Source: Cellulomonas sp. KRMCY2 | GTDB taxonomy: Bacteria; Actinomycetota; Actinomycetes; Actinomycetales; Cellulomonadaceae | Reading direction: 5' to 3' | Assembly: GCF_000526515.1 (NCBI RefSeq) | Contig: NZ_JAGF01000001.1 | Coordinates: forward strand, 868,001 to 932,000 | Length of the DNA stretch: 64,000 nt | Shown: one piece after another, positions 42,829-51,162 of the stretch | How positions within the stretch are numbered: the stretch's first letter is position 1 | Layout of the letters: each line of letters begins with the position of its first letter | The notes under the pieces: model-generated | Seen by the model: the letters and a program-made list of their open reading frames with translations, nothing else | Told to the model about the DNA's origin: nothing | Databases searched by the model: none | Position numbers and translations under genes: made by a program

Positions 42829-42910
42829 CCGGAGGATCCGTCCGGGTGGACGGGCGGGGACAGCTGCGGGATCCCCTGCGCGCAGGGCCCTGGTGTGCGA
42901 CCGTTGAGGG

Positions 42911-44572
42911 GTGGCCCCGTTCCGGCTCGAGTTCCGTCGGGAGGGCGTGCGGCTTGTCGCTCCCGATGACTTCGCGGTGCCCGCGGCCGCCCCGCTCGAG
43001 CCCGACCACCACTGGTTCCTCACCGCCTCCCAGCGCGGCAACCGGTCCACCGGGATGCGGACCTGGACCGAGGGCAACACCGTCCGGCCGCTCGTGCACG
43101 GACGCCCGTACTTCGCCGCGCTCGCGGATGCCGTCGACCGCACGCGACCGGGCGACGCGGTCTTCCTGGCCGGCTGGCGGGTGGACCCCGACGAGCTCGT
43201 CCGGGACGACGGCACGACGGTGACCCAGCTGCTCGCCGCGGCCGCGCGTCGCGGCGTGATCGTCAGGGGGCTCGTGTGGCGCTCCCAGATGGACCGGATG
43301 CGCTTCTCCCGTCGGCAGAACCGGCTGTTCTCGGAGGCGGTCAACGACGCCGGTGGCGAGGTGCTGCTGGACCACCGGGTCCGGCCCTTCGGCAGCCACC
43401 ACCAGAAGTTCGTCGTCCTGCTCCACCCGGGCCGGCCCGACCAGGACGTCGTCTTCCTCGGCGGGATCGACGTCGCGCACAGCAGGCGCGACGACATCGA
43501 GCACCTCGGGGACCCCCAGCGCATGCCGTTCGCCCGGTGGTACGGCGGCGAGCCCGCGTGGCACGACGTGCAGATCGAGGTGCGCGGGCCGGCGGTCCGG
43601 GACGTCGAGGAGGTGTTCCGGGAGCGGTGGGGGGACCCTGCCCAGCTGTCGAGGAGCCCGTGGCGCATCCTCCAGCGCCTGCTGGACCTGCCCGAACGGC
43701 ACCCGAGCCCGCTGCCGGAGCCACTGCCGGACCCGCCGGCCACGGGCACCTGCTCGGTCCAGCTGCTGCGGACCTACCCGAACCGCTGGCCCGGCTACCC
43801 GTTCGCCCCGCACGGCGAGCGGAGCATCGCGCGGGGGTATGCCAAGGCGCTGCGGCGGGCCCGGCGGCTGATCTACATCGAGGACCAGTACCTGTGGTCG
43901 ACCAGCGTCGCGCGCGTGTTCGCGGAGGCCCTGCGCAAGGAGCCCCGGATGCACCTGGTCGTCGTCGTCCCGCGCTTCCCGGACCAGGACGCGGAGCTGA
44001 CGATCCCGGTCGCCATGCACGGGCACACCCAGGCCCTGGACATCGTGCGGGAGGCCGGCCGGGACCGGGTGCTGATCCTCGACCTGGAGAACGACGACGG
44101 CCGGCCCGTCTACGTGCACTCGAAGGTCTGCATCGTCGACGACGTGTGGGCGACGGTCGGCAGCGACAACTTCAACCGCCGGTCCTGGACCCACGACTCC
44201 GAGCTCACCGCAGCCGTCGTCGACGAGGCGCCGGACCTCCGTGAGCCCCCGGACCCGGCCGGGCTCGGCGACGGCGCGCGGACGTTCGCGCGGGGCCTGC
44301 GCCTCGAGCTGTGGCGTGAGCACCTGGAGCTTCCCGACGACGACGCTCTCCTCGACCCCCACGAGGCCGTCGCGACCCTGCGTCGGAGCGTCGCGGCGCT
44401 GGACGCCTGGTACGCGGGCGGCTGCGCAGGTCCGCGTCCGCCCGGACGGTTGCGCACGCACGTCATGGCGGTCCCCACGCCGTGGCAGCGCCGGCTCGCC
44501 GTTCCGGCCTACCGCACGATCGTCGACCCGGACGGCCGACCGCCGCGGATGAAGGTGCGCGGGCACCACTGA
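42911..44572 (+). CDS. Phospholipase D family protein
   Basis: 553 residues with two HKD motifs: SHHQKFVVLLHPG in the first half and VHSKVCIVDDVWATVGSDN in the second, with GGIDVAHSR and SDNFNRRSW completing each active site. Together they form one catalytic site acting on phosphodiesters such as phosphatidylcholine or cardiolipin precursors. No clear signal peptide. The GTG at 42911 has GAGGG too close to it; a GTG at 42947 with GGGAGG 2 nt upstream is an alternative. Divergent from the ArsR operon. Confidence 0.9.
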   Translation: MAPFRLEFRREGVRLVAPDDFAVPAAAPLEPDHHWFLTASQRGNRSTGMRTWTEGNTVRPLVHGRPYFAALADAVDRTRPGDAVFLAGWRVDPDELVRDDGTTVTQLLAAAARRGVIVRGLVWRSQMDRMRFSRRQNRLFSEAVNDAGGEVLLDHRVRPFGSHHQKFVVLLHPGRPDQDVVFLGGIDVAHSRRDDIEHLGDPQRMPFARWYGGEPAWHDVQIEVRGPAVRDVEEVFRERWGDPAQLSRSPWRILQRLLDLPERHPSPLPEPLPDPPATGTCSVQLLRTYPNRWPGYPFAPHGERSIARGYAKALRRARRLIYIEDQYLWSTSVARVFAEALRKEPRMHLVVVVPRFPDQDAELTIPVAMHGHTQALDIVREAGRDRVLILDLENDDGRPVYVHSKVCIVDDVWATVGSDNFNRRSWTHDSELTAAVVDEAPDLREPPDPAGLGDGARTFARGLRLELWREHLELPDDDALLDPHEAVATLRRSVAALDAWYAGGCAGPRPPGRLRTHVMAVPTPWQRRLAVPAYRTIVDPDGRPPRMKVRGHH

Positions 44573-44646
44573 GGCCCGTCCGCACCTCCTGCGCCGACCC
44601 GCGCTAGCGTGTGCGGACACGTCGGCAATCGACCGAGAGGCTCACC

Positions 44647-44940
44647 ATGTCGTTCCAGGCATACCTCGACGCCATCGAGGACCGGACGGGGTTGACCCCA
44701 CGCACGCTCGTCGAGATCGCCCGGAGCAAGGGTTTCGATGCCCCAGAGACGAAGGCCGGCGACGTCGTCGCATGGCTCAAGGCGGACTACGACCTCGGTC
44801 GCGGTCACGCGATGGCCCTGTGGCACGTGATCAAGAACGGTCCGGGGATCGCCACCAAGCACGTCGGGACCACCGGCACGCACCGCGACGAGTCCGACAC
44901 CCTCTGGCTCGACGGCAAGGCGACCCGACCGAAGCCGTAG
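44647..44940 (+). CDS. DUF4287 domain-containing protein
   Basis: 97 residues. MSFQAYLDAIEDRTG and GDVVAWLKADYDLGRGHAMALWHVIKNG are hallmark segments of DUF4287, a small cytoplasmic helical family of unknown function. GAGAGG lies 6 nt before the ATG. Convergent with the thioesterase gene (3-nt gap). Confidence 0.88.
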   Translation: MSFQAYLDAIEDRTGLTPRTLVEIARSKGFDAPETKAGDVVAWLKADYDLGRGHAMALWHVIKNGPGIATKHVGTTGTHRDESDTLWLDGKATRPKP

Positions 44941-44943
44941 GGG

Positions 44944-45402
44944 TCACCACGGGTGCAGCGTGGGTGCGTCCTCGAGGAAGGTCTCGTACGCGGCGCGCTC
45001 GTCGGGTGTGAAGGCTCGGGACAGGTGCGTGTCCTTGTCCAGCTGCACCATCCGCGACCTCGCGCGCAGGTAGGCGGTGCCGGTGTCGTCCGCGTCGACG
45101 ATCTCGTAGCCGAAGTCCACCGACGACCGCCCGATGCGGGACACCCACACCTCCACCGCGAACGGCGCCGGGGTGAAGGTCAGCGGCGCGAGGTAGTCGA
45201 TCTCGTGCTTGACCACGACGAGCATCGACGCCGTCAGCGCCCCGTCCTCGTCGACCCCCATCGACGGGAACAGCGTGAAGCGGGCGTCGTCGAGGTAGCG
45301 CAGGTAGGCGGCGTTGTTGACGTGGCCGAACAGGTCGACGTCGGACCATCGGACGGGCATGACGACGCGGCCACGGCCGGTCCGTGGCAGCTGCTGGTTC
45401 AC
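44944..45402 (-). CDS. Acyl-CoA thioesterase (hotdog fold, 4HBT-like)
   Basis: 152 residues. RWSDVDLFGHVNNAAYLRYLDDAR is the conserved catalytic Asp and substrate-helix region of the YbgC/4HBT thioesterases; EIDYLAPLTF and VDFGYEIVDAD are the later strands. It would hydrolyse acyl-CoA thioesters in the cytoplasm. Start is the GTG at 45402. No operon partner is evident. Confidence 0.87.
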   Translation of the reverse strand: MNQQLPRTGRGRVVMPVRWSDVDLFGHVNNAAYLRYLDDARFTLFPSMGVDEDGALTASMLVVVKHEIDYLAPLTFTPAPFAVEVWVSRIGRSSVDFGYEIVDADDTGTAYLRARSRMVQLDKDTHLSRAFTPDERAAYETFLEDAPTLHPW

Positions 45403-45560
45403 GTCGTCACCCTAGGCCGGTGCGGGAGGCGTGCGGCGGTCATGGCGGCGTCGATGGTCAACTTCCCCGGCCGTCGTGCCGATGAGTCTCCCGGTGCGCC
45501 GACTGCGCCATCGATCGTCTCTGCCCGTCACGCAGGGACCGACCGCGAGACGGAGTGCGC

Positions 45561-46229
45561 ATGAGCCCGCAGGCAGGCTGGTACGCCGCTCCCGGCGAGC
45601 CAGGGATGACGCGCTTCTGGGACGGGCAGAGGTGGACCGAGTACCGGCAGTCGCTTCCCTCGACCGGTCCGCCGGGAACCCCGGCGCTGGAGCTGCTGTC
45701 CAAGCTCACCACCGCGCAGCAGTACCTCGGCAGTGAGCCGGTCAGAGCGACCGGGATCGCGGTCCGGATGATCGTCGTCGGGGTGGCCGTCCTGCTCTTC
45801 AGCGCGTTCATCACCAGAACGATGCACTGGGACGACGGGCGCGTCGGCGCCGGCGAGGTCACCGTCCAGGGAACGGTCGTGGCGCAGAACCGGCACCTGA
45901 GCGCCAAGGGCCTGTGGCGCTGCGCCCCGGACGTCGCCTACGAGGTCGACGGGAGCTCGTACGTCGCCGGGTCGTCCGGCTCGTCGAGCGACTGCCCGGC
46001 CGTCGGCGACTCGGCGCGGGTCGTCTACCCGGCCACCGACCCGGCCGCCGGGCGGGTCGCGCCGTCGAGCACCACGACGCTCCTCGCCGCGGTCTTGCCG
46101 GCGGCCGGCATCCTCTCCCTCGTCGGTGGGATCGGGACGTTCGTCTGGCGGGTGCTGCCGGTCGGAGCGAGCGTCAGGCGGTTCGTCAGAGGGCTGGTCG
46201 GACGCGAGCGGATCGAGGGAGCACGGTGA
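45561..46229 (+). CDS. DUF2510 membrane protein
   Basis: 222 residues. AGWYAAPGEPGMTRFWDGQRWTEY near the start is the DUF2510 motif (WYxDPxxxxxxRWWDGxxWT). Two membrane helices, about 68-90 and 170-195, flank an extracytoplasmic part with a Ser/Gly loop and two Cys (WRCAPDV; SSDCPAVGD), related to DUF3592. GGAG sits 6 nt upstream of the ATG at 45561. Its stop overlaps the following GTG (GTGA). Function unknown. Confidence 0.8.
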   Translation: MSPQAGWYAAPGEPGMTRFWDGQRWTEYRQSLPSTGPPGTPALELLSKLTTAQQYLGSEPVRATGIAVRMIVVGVAVLLFSAFITRTMHWDDGRVGAGEVTVQGTVVAQNRHLSAKGLWRCAPDVAYEVDGSSYVAGSSGSSSDCPAVGDSARVVYPATDPAAGRVAPSSTTTLLAAVLPAAGILSLVGGIGTFVWRVLPVGASVRRFVRGLVGRERIEGAR

Positions 46230-46738
46230 GCACGCCGGTCCTGATCGGTGTCGAGCGATTCACCGTCAAGCACCGGATCACGCTGACCGAGAACCTCTAC
46301 GAGCTCCGGACCCTGGGTCCGAACGACGAGCACGGCGAGATCTTCGCGTTCGCGCGGATGGAGCAGATGACGCTCTCGGAGGAGTTCCGCTTCTTCGCGG
46401 ACAAGGAACGGCGCGCACCGCTCTTCTCGTTCCGGGCCCAGACCCGCATGAACCTCGGCCACGCGACGTATGACGTGCTGGACGCCGGCGGCATGCGGAT
46501 CGGGTACCTGCAGCACCAGTTCTTCGCGTCCAAGGTTCGCGAGACGTGGCGTCTGGGCGCGCCAGGCGTCGAGGCGGTCGGGCACCAGCGGAGCGAGGCC
46601 GTCGGGGTCCTGCGGCGCACGTGGCGGCCGGCAGGGCCGCACTACCCCTCGCGGGTCGGTCCCTTGGCGGCCGCGTGCCGGCCGCCGATGTACCCGAAGG
46701 TCATGGCCGGACCGATGGTGGAGCCCGGACCGGGGTAG
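46226..46738 (+). CDS. LURP-one-related protein, probably 3'-truncated
   Basis: 170 residues; the first 135 or so fit the LURP-one/tubby-like phospholipid-scramblase-like fold found in actinobacteria (FTVKHRITLTENLYEL, EEFRFFADKERRAPLFSFRA, YDVLDAGGMRIGYL, GHQRSEAVGVLRRTW). The normal PFxFHFDF-type end is missing. Instead the frame continues through 97 nt of the convergent flavoprotein gene, giving a Pro-rich tail. This overlap and loss of the family's last strand suggest a deletion at about 46630-46645. GTG at 46226 is coupled to the DUF2510 gene. Confidence 0.65.
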   Translation: MSTPVLIGVERFTVKHRITLTENLYELRTLGPNDEHGEIFAFARMEQMTLSEEFRFFADKERRAPLFSFRAQTRMNLGHATYDVLDAGGMRIGYLQHQFFASKVRETWRLGAPGVEAVGHQRSEAVGVLRRTWRPAGPHYPSRVGPLAAACRPPMYPKVMAGPMVEPGPG

Positions 46739-48309
46739 GTGTTGCCCATCACGGAGGCCGAGGTGTTGCCGGCCGCGTAGAGACCTTCGATCATCGATCC
46801 GTCCGCACGCAGCACGCGGGCGTGCTCGTCGGTGAGCAGGCCGCCCTTCGTGCCGAGGTCGCCCGGCCAGATCTTGACGGCGTAGAACGGCGGCCTGCTC
46901 ACGGCGCCCAGGTTGGGGTTCGGCTTGACCCTGGGGTCGCTGTACACCCGGTCGTACGCGCTGTCGCCGCGGTGGAAGTCCTCGTCGACGCCGCGCCGGG
47001 CGAACTCGGCGAAGCGGCCGGCGGTGCGGCGCAGACCTGCCGGGTCCACCCCGATCTTCCCGGCCAGCTCCTCGAGGGAGTCGGCCTTGGTGAAGAACCC
47101 GGACTCGATCAGCTTCTTCGGCGTCATGCCCGGCAGGGCCATGCCGAAGGGGTACCAGCGGCGGTGGTGCGAGTCGATGATGAGGTAGGCGGGGATGGCG
47201 CCGACGGTCGCGTTGCGGGCGTACTGGTGGTGACCGGCGTCGACGTACGACTCGGACTCGTTCATGAAGCGCTCGCCACTCGCGTCGACGATGAAGCCGT
47301 GCGGCAGCGAGCGCTCGGCGAGGAGGAACTGGGCGGCGCCGCTCGGGTTGATGACCGACGGGCCCCACCAGGCGTCGTCCATCAGGGCGAGCGCGGCGCC
47401 GACGTCGATGCCGGCGTTGACGGCGGTGCCGATGTCACCGGGGTTGGCGCTGGTCCACGTCGTGGTGATCGGGTGCGGGTGGTACTTCTGCCGCATCTCG
47501 TCGTTCTGCGCGAAGCCACCGGCCGCGAGCATGACGCCCTGCCGGGCACCGATCCGGATCCGCTTGCCCGCCTTCTCGACGACGACCCCGACGACGGCGT
47601 CACCCTCGGTGACCAGCTCGACCATCGGAGAGCTGAGCCAGACCGGGATGTCGCGCTGCAGCGCGATATGCAGCATCTGGCCCATCAGGCTGTTGCCCAG
47701 GCCGACCTTCTTCTGGCCGATCAGGAGCGGGAGGATCGTCTGGACACCGACGACGTTCGCGGCGGTGAGGAAGCCCTTGAGGGTGCGGAACGACAGGTTG
47801 ATCGCGCCGACCTCGTAGGTGTGCGCGGCCATCGGGATGAGGCCGCGGACCTTCGCGGCCCACGGTCCGAGCTTCTTGACGTTCCAGCGCTCGCCCTCGA
47901 TGGCGCGACCGATGGGCGTGCCGCCCGGCTTCTCCGGGTAGTAGTCCGAGTAGCCCCTGGCATAGACGAACTTCATGCCGAGACCGCGCAGGAAGGTGAC
48001 CATCTCCGGGCCCTGGCGGAGGAACGCGTCGCGCCGTTCGGGCGAGCTCGCCGGGCCGACGTCGCCGATCACCGTGTCCAGGTAGGTGCGCGCCTTCTCG
48101 AGCGAGTCGTCGACGCCCGCTTCCCGCATGACGGGGTTGTTCGGGATCCACAGGCCGCCACCGGACATCGCCGACGAGCCGCCGTACAGCTCGGTGCTCT
48201 CGAGCACGAGCGGCTGCTTGCCGGCCTCCTTCACCGCGAGCGCCGCGGTCATCGCCGCCGAGCCTGTCCCGACGATCACCACATCAACGACGTCATCGAA
48301 GTCGGCCAT
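46642..48309 (-). CDS. FAD-dependent oxidoreductase (3-ketosteroid delta-1-dehydrogenase / fumarate-reductase-like)
   Basis: 555 residues. DVVIVGTGSAAMTAALAVKEAG is the FAD-binding dinucleotide fold; SAMSGGGLWIPNN, GVMLAAGGFAQN, YAVKIWPGDLGTKGGL and GNTSASVMGNTYPGPG STIG-type end follow, the pattern of KstD-like enzymes that dehydrogenate steroid rings. The ATG at 48309 has GGAGAGG upstream. It is divergent from a TetR regulator with a perfect 24-bp palindrome between, so expression is probably inducible by its substrate. Steroid specificity is inferred from family resemblance. Confidence 0.88.
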   Translation of the reverse strand: MADFDDVVDVVIVGTGSAAMTAALAVKEAGKQPLVLESTELYGGSSAMSGGGLWIPNNPVMREAGVDDSLEKARTYLDTVIGDVGPASSPERRDAFLRQGPEMVTFLRGLGMKFVYARGYSDYYPEKPGGTPIGRAIEGERWNVKKLGPWAAKVRGLIPMAAHTYEVGAINLSFRTLKGFLTAANVVGVQTILPLLIGQKKVGLGNSLMGQMLHIALQRDIPVWLSSPMVELVTEGDAVVGVVVEKAGKRIRIGARQGVMLAAGGFAQNDEMRQKYHPHPITTTWTSANPGDIGTAVNAGIDVGAALALMDDAWWGPSVINPSGAAQFLLAERSLPHGFIVDASGERFMNESESYVDAGHHQYARNATVGAIPAYLIIDSHHRRWYPFGMALPGMTPKKLIESGFFTKADSLEELAGKIGVDPAGLRRTAGRFAEFARRGVDEDFHRGDSAYDRVYSDPRVKPNPNLGAVSRPPFYAVKIWPGDLGTKGGLLTDEHARVLRADGSMIEGLYAAGNTSASVMGNTYPGPGSTIGPAMTFGYIGGRHAAAKGPTREG

Positions 48310-48361
48310 CAGCACCTCTCCTGCGAGCTCCCGTGCGCGACCGAGCTGCCGTGCGCGACGA

Positions 48362-48385
48362 GAACCGGACACCGGTGTCCGGTTC
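48362..48385. promoter_or_regulatory. Perfect 24-bp palindrome, candidate TetR operator
   Basis: GAACCGGACACC (48362-48373) is followed directly by its reverse complement. It lies midway between the divergent flavoprotein (start 48309) and TetR (start 48459) genes, exactly where an autoregulating TetR dimer would bind to control both. Confidence 0.8.
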
Positions 48386-48458
48386 GGCGAGCCTAACCTG
48401 CCCAGCCCCCGTCCACCAGGGCGGGCTTCCGGGCGCGACGCCCGGCTACGCTCGTCGG

Positions 48459-49076
48459 GTGATCCAGCGGCGGGACGCCCGGCACAACCGGGCCAGGATC
48501 GTCGCTGCTGCCGCCGAGGTCTTCCGCGAGGACGGTGCGGCGGCCCCGCTGCAGCGGATCGCCCGACGCGCGGGCGTCGGGCACGGAACCCTGTACCGGC
48601 ACTTCCCTGACCGCGGCGCGCTGATCGCCGCCGTGCTGGAGATGCGGCTCGACGCACTCGAGCGGGACGCCCGCGACCACCCCGACGCCGACGTCCTGGA
48701 GCACCTCCTGGTGGAGATCTGTGCGTTCCAGCTCGACGCACCCGGTCTCATGACCGCCGTGCGCAGGTCCACCCCCGCCCACGCGCGGGTCGACGCCGTG
48801 GTCGAGCGTGCACAGACGCTGCTGTCGGTGGCGCTCGATGCGGCGCACCGGAGCGGTGCTGTCCGCGCGGACGTCACCCTGACGGACGTGTTCCTCGCCA
48901 TCGCGATGATCGACGGCGTGATCGCCGCCCGGCCGGCCGCGCCCGGGGCCGTGCCCGTCGAACGGGCCCTGACGCTGGTCCTGCGCTCGCTGCGCCGCGA
49001 AGACCGGGCGGGGTTGCCGGTCCCGCGACCGGAGCTGCACCTGCCGACGCCCGAGGAGCTGGGCACCGAACCCTGA
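48459..49076 (+). CDS. TetR family transcriptional regulator
   Basis: 205 residues. Residues about 8-55 form the TetR helix-turn-helix (NRARIVAAAAEVF, LQRIARRAGVGHGTLYRHFPDR). The remainder is a helical ligand domain. GTG at 48459 is chosen because the HTH starts directly behind it. Divergent neighbour and the intervening palindrome suggest that it represses the FAD oxidoreductase gene and its own. Confidence 0.9.
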   Translation: MIQRRDARHNRARIVAAAAEVFREDGAAAPLQRIARRAGVGHGTLYRHFPDRGALIAAVLEMRLDALERDARDHPDADVLEHLLVEICAFQLDAPGLMTAVRRSTPAHARVDAVVERAQTLLSVALDAAHRSGAVRADVTLTDVFLAIAMIDGVIAARPAAPGAVPVERALTLVLRSLRREDRAGLPVPRPELHLPTPEELGTEP

Positions 49077-49143
49077 GACCTCCCGACCCCCTCGCTCGCC
49101 TGGACCGCGTGGTTGCTGTGCGGTGTCGCGATGGCCAAGATTC

Positions 49144-49200
49144 GGTCCCGAAACGATCACGAAGCTCGGGTACTGGTCCCGAATCCATCACGATGCCCCG
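49144..49200 (+). repeat. Two direct repeats, 31-bp period, upstream of the DUF4349 gene
   Basis: GGTCCCGAAACGATCACGAAGC at 49144 recurs as a diverged copy from 49175 (21 of 26 positions identical). Each starts with GGTCCCGAA. Three helical turns separate the copies. GTCCCGAA equals one half of the DosR/DevR consensus box, and TTCGG-TC-CCGAA at 49141-49152 is itself a short palindrome. Probably regulatory sites for the gene at 49242. Confidence 0.5.
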
Positions 49201-49241
49201 ATGTCCCCACGCGCCTTGATCATCCCCCCTAGCCTGACGCC

Positions 49242-50426
49242 ATGCGAACCCCAAGGATGTGGATGGTCGTGGCCTTTGCCGCGACGATGACGCTCACCGG
49301 CTGCAGCGCCGGCGCCGGTGACGAGGCGGGGTCCGCCGACTCCGGCGTCGAGTCTCCGCAGGATGCACCAGCCGGCGAGACCGACGGCGCCCTCGAGGAC
49401 CTCGGCAGCGAGAACGACGGTGCGACCGCGGCTCAGGAGCCGAGCGCAGACGGGGAGTCCGCCGGCCTGGACGAGACCGCTGCCGAAGCCCCGACGTCGG
49501 ACCGGAACCTGGCCGAGGCCGGGCTGACCTTCGTCACCACGGCCGTCGTGGGCGTTCTGGTGGACGACCCCTACCCGGCCCTGGACCGGATCGCCGACTA
49601 CGCCGTGGACGCCGGCGGCGGGGAGGTGGATCGCCAGTTCCAGGCGGCGACCGAGCACGAGGGCGCGCGCGGGAGCATCACGGTGAAGCTGCCACCGACC
49701 ACGATGAACGCGGCGATCGAGCACCTCTCCACCTACGGTGAGGTGCAGAGCGTGAACCTGCACCGCGAGGACATCACCGTGGGCGTCACGGACCTGGCGG
49801 CGCGGATCAGGGTCGCGCAGATGTCCGCCGACCGGACGGAGCAGTGGCTCGCCACCGCGACCTCCCGCGACGAGGCCTTCGAGCTGGAGCAGATGTTCAA
49901 CCAGCGCCTGGTCGAGCTCGAGAACCTGCTCTCCCAGCAGCGCGCGGACACCCACGACACCGTGCTGTCGACGCTGACCGTCCAGGTCTACAGCCCCGAG
50001 GCCGCCCCGCCGCCGCCGCCGGCGCCCGAGCCCGAGCCCGAGACGGGCTTCATCGCCGGTCTGACCCGCGGCTGGGACGCCTTCTACGCCTGGGGTTCGG
50101 ACGCGCTCCAGGTCGTCGGAGTGCTGCTCCCCTGGCTTGTCTTCTTCGGACTGCTGACGGTGGCCGGGTACTACATCGCCAAGCCGATCCGGACGCGGCA
50201 GGGCTCCCGGTCGCCTCGGCCCGACGGCCCCGCCGGCCCGACGACGGCCCTGCCACCCATGGTGGACCGCACGGGGCCCGGTCAGCCCGCTCCGAGGAAC
50301 CATGCAGCGCAGGGCCCGCAGCGACCGACGCTGGCACAGCTGCTCCCACCGGCCGCGGCACCCACACCGCCGGCGAGCACACCGCCGGCGAGCACAACCA
50401 CGTCGGAGCCGCCGCCGCCGGCCTGA
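49242..50426 (+). CDS. DUF4349 domain lipoprotein
   Basis: 394 residues. Lipobox TLTGC (Cys near 20), an Ala/Asp/Glu-rich spacer, then the DUF4349 domain (about 95-255: ALDRIADYAVDAGG, GSITVKLPPTTMNAAIEHLSTYGEV, DLAARIRVAQ, LEQMFNQRLVELENLLSQQ with a coiled-coil part), a Pro-rich hinge, and one membrane helix (about 287-312) before a disordered cytoplasmic Pro-rich tail. Anchored at both ends it is probably an envelope protein. Its function is unknown. Upstream direct repeats suggest regulated expression. Confidence 0.82.
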   Translation: MRTPRMWMVVAFAATMTLTGCSAGAGDEAGSADSGVESPQDAPAGETDGALEDLGSENDGATAAQEPSADGESAGLDETAAEAPTSDRNLAEAGLTFVTTAVVGVLVDDPYPALDRIADYAVDAGGGEVDRQFQAATEHEGARGSITVKLPPTTMNAAIEHLSTYGEVQSVNLHREDITVGVTDLAARIRVAQMSADRTEQWLATATSRDEAFELEQMFNQRLVELENLLSQQRADTHDTVLSTLTVQVYSPEAAPPPPPAPEPEPETGFIAGLTRGWDAFYAWGSDALQVVGVLLPWLVFFGLLTVAGYYIAKPIRTRQGSRSPRPDGPAGPTTALPPMVDRTGPGQPAPRNHAAQGPQRPTLAQLLPPAAAPTPPASTPPASTTTSEPPPPA

Positions 50427-50548
50427 TCCTCGGCCGCTCCGGTTCCAGGGCTCCAGTTCCAGGGCTCTGGGACCGGAGCGGCGAGCACCGCCCGAAGGCG
50501 CGCCGTCGTCGTGTCGACAGGTATCTCGCATGGATGCCCTCGCGGGCG

Positions 50549-50914
50549 TCACTCCGTCGCGGTCGACCCTTCGTAGAGCCCGATCTCGTTGCCGTCCAGG
50601 TCCTCGATGGATGCCCACCAGCTGGTCGGATCGATCTGACGCTTCGGCGCCTTCACCTGACCGCCGAGCTCGACGACCCGCGCGAGGGTGTCGTCGATCG
50701 ACTCCACCTCGACATAGCTGCGGGGCGCGGTGAAGCCCTCCTCGCGCGGGGCGAGGCCCCCGCCGCTGACGCCGTTCGGTGCGCGCCACATCGGGTAGCC
50801 CTCGAAGCCGGGGAACGCTTGGATGTCCCAGCCGAAGAGGCCGTTGTAGAACGACGTCGCGCGACCGAGGTCCGCGACAGGGATGTCGATGTGAGTGATG
50901 TCTCCGTGCGCCAT
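50549..50914 (-). CDS. VOC family protein
   Basis: 121 residues of the glyoxalase/bleomycin-resistance (VOC) fold: ITHIDIPVADLGRATSFYNGLFGW and later YVEVESIDDTLARVVELGG, DLDGNEIGLYEG. Substrate unknown. Strong ribosome site (GGAGGAGGG) before the ATG at 50914. Paralogous in type to the VOC gene at 23666. Confidence 0.87.
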   Translation of the reverse strand: MAHGDITHIDIPVADLGRATSFYNGLFGWDIQAFPGFEGYPMWRAPNGVSGGGLAPREEGFTAPRSYVEVESIDDTLARVVELGGQVKAPKRQIDPTSWWASIEDLDGNEIGLYEGSTATE

Positions 50915-51101
50915 GGAACCCTCCTCCACCAGGGCCGGCCACCGGCAGCCGACCAGAGACCTCGCAGGCTAGGCGCATCCACCGACATGCGACCGACCCG
51001 GCAGCCCTCGCGCGGCGGCGCCCCGCGTGAGCTGTGGCGGGAGCCCTCAGGTCCGCTCAGCCCGCCGCTCGTTGACGGCGACGGCGATCTGGGCACACGA
51101 T

Positions 51102-51115
51102 GGGACATAGGTCCC
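51102..51115. promoter_or_regulatory. DosR/DevR-box-like palindrome GGGAC-N4-GTCCC
   Basis: GGGAC (51102-51106) and GTCCC (51111-51115) are spaced by four bases (ATAG), the exact core of the DosR consensus GGGACTWWAGTCCC. It lies 47 nt upstream of a gene for a DosS/DevS-like sensor kinase, so autoregulation by a DosR-type response regulator is plausible. No response regulator gene is adjacent. Confidence 0.6.
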
Positions 51116-51162
51116 TGGTCGCGTACCGTGACCTGGGTGTATGGGGCGACGGAGGGTGCGGC

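Noticed and set aside
42911-42950. GTG at 42947 as the phospholipase D start
   Set aside because: It has a GGGAGG but with only 2-nt spacing; the longer form was kept, with the alternative noted.
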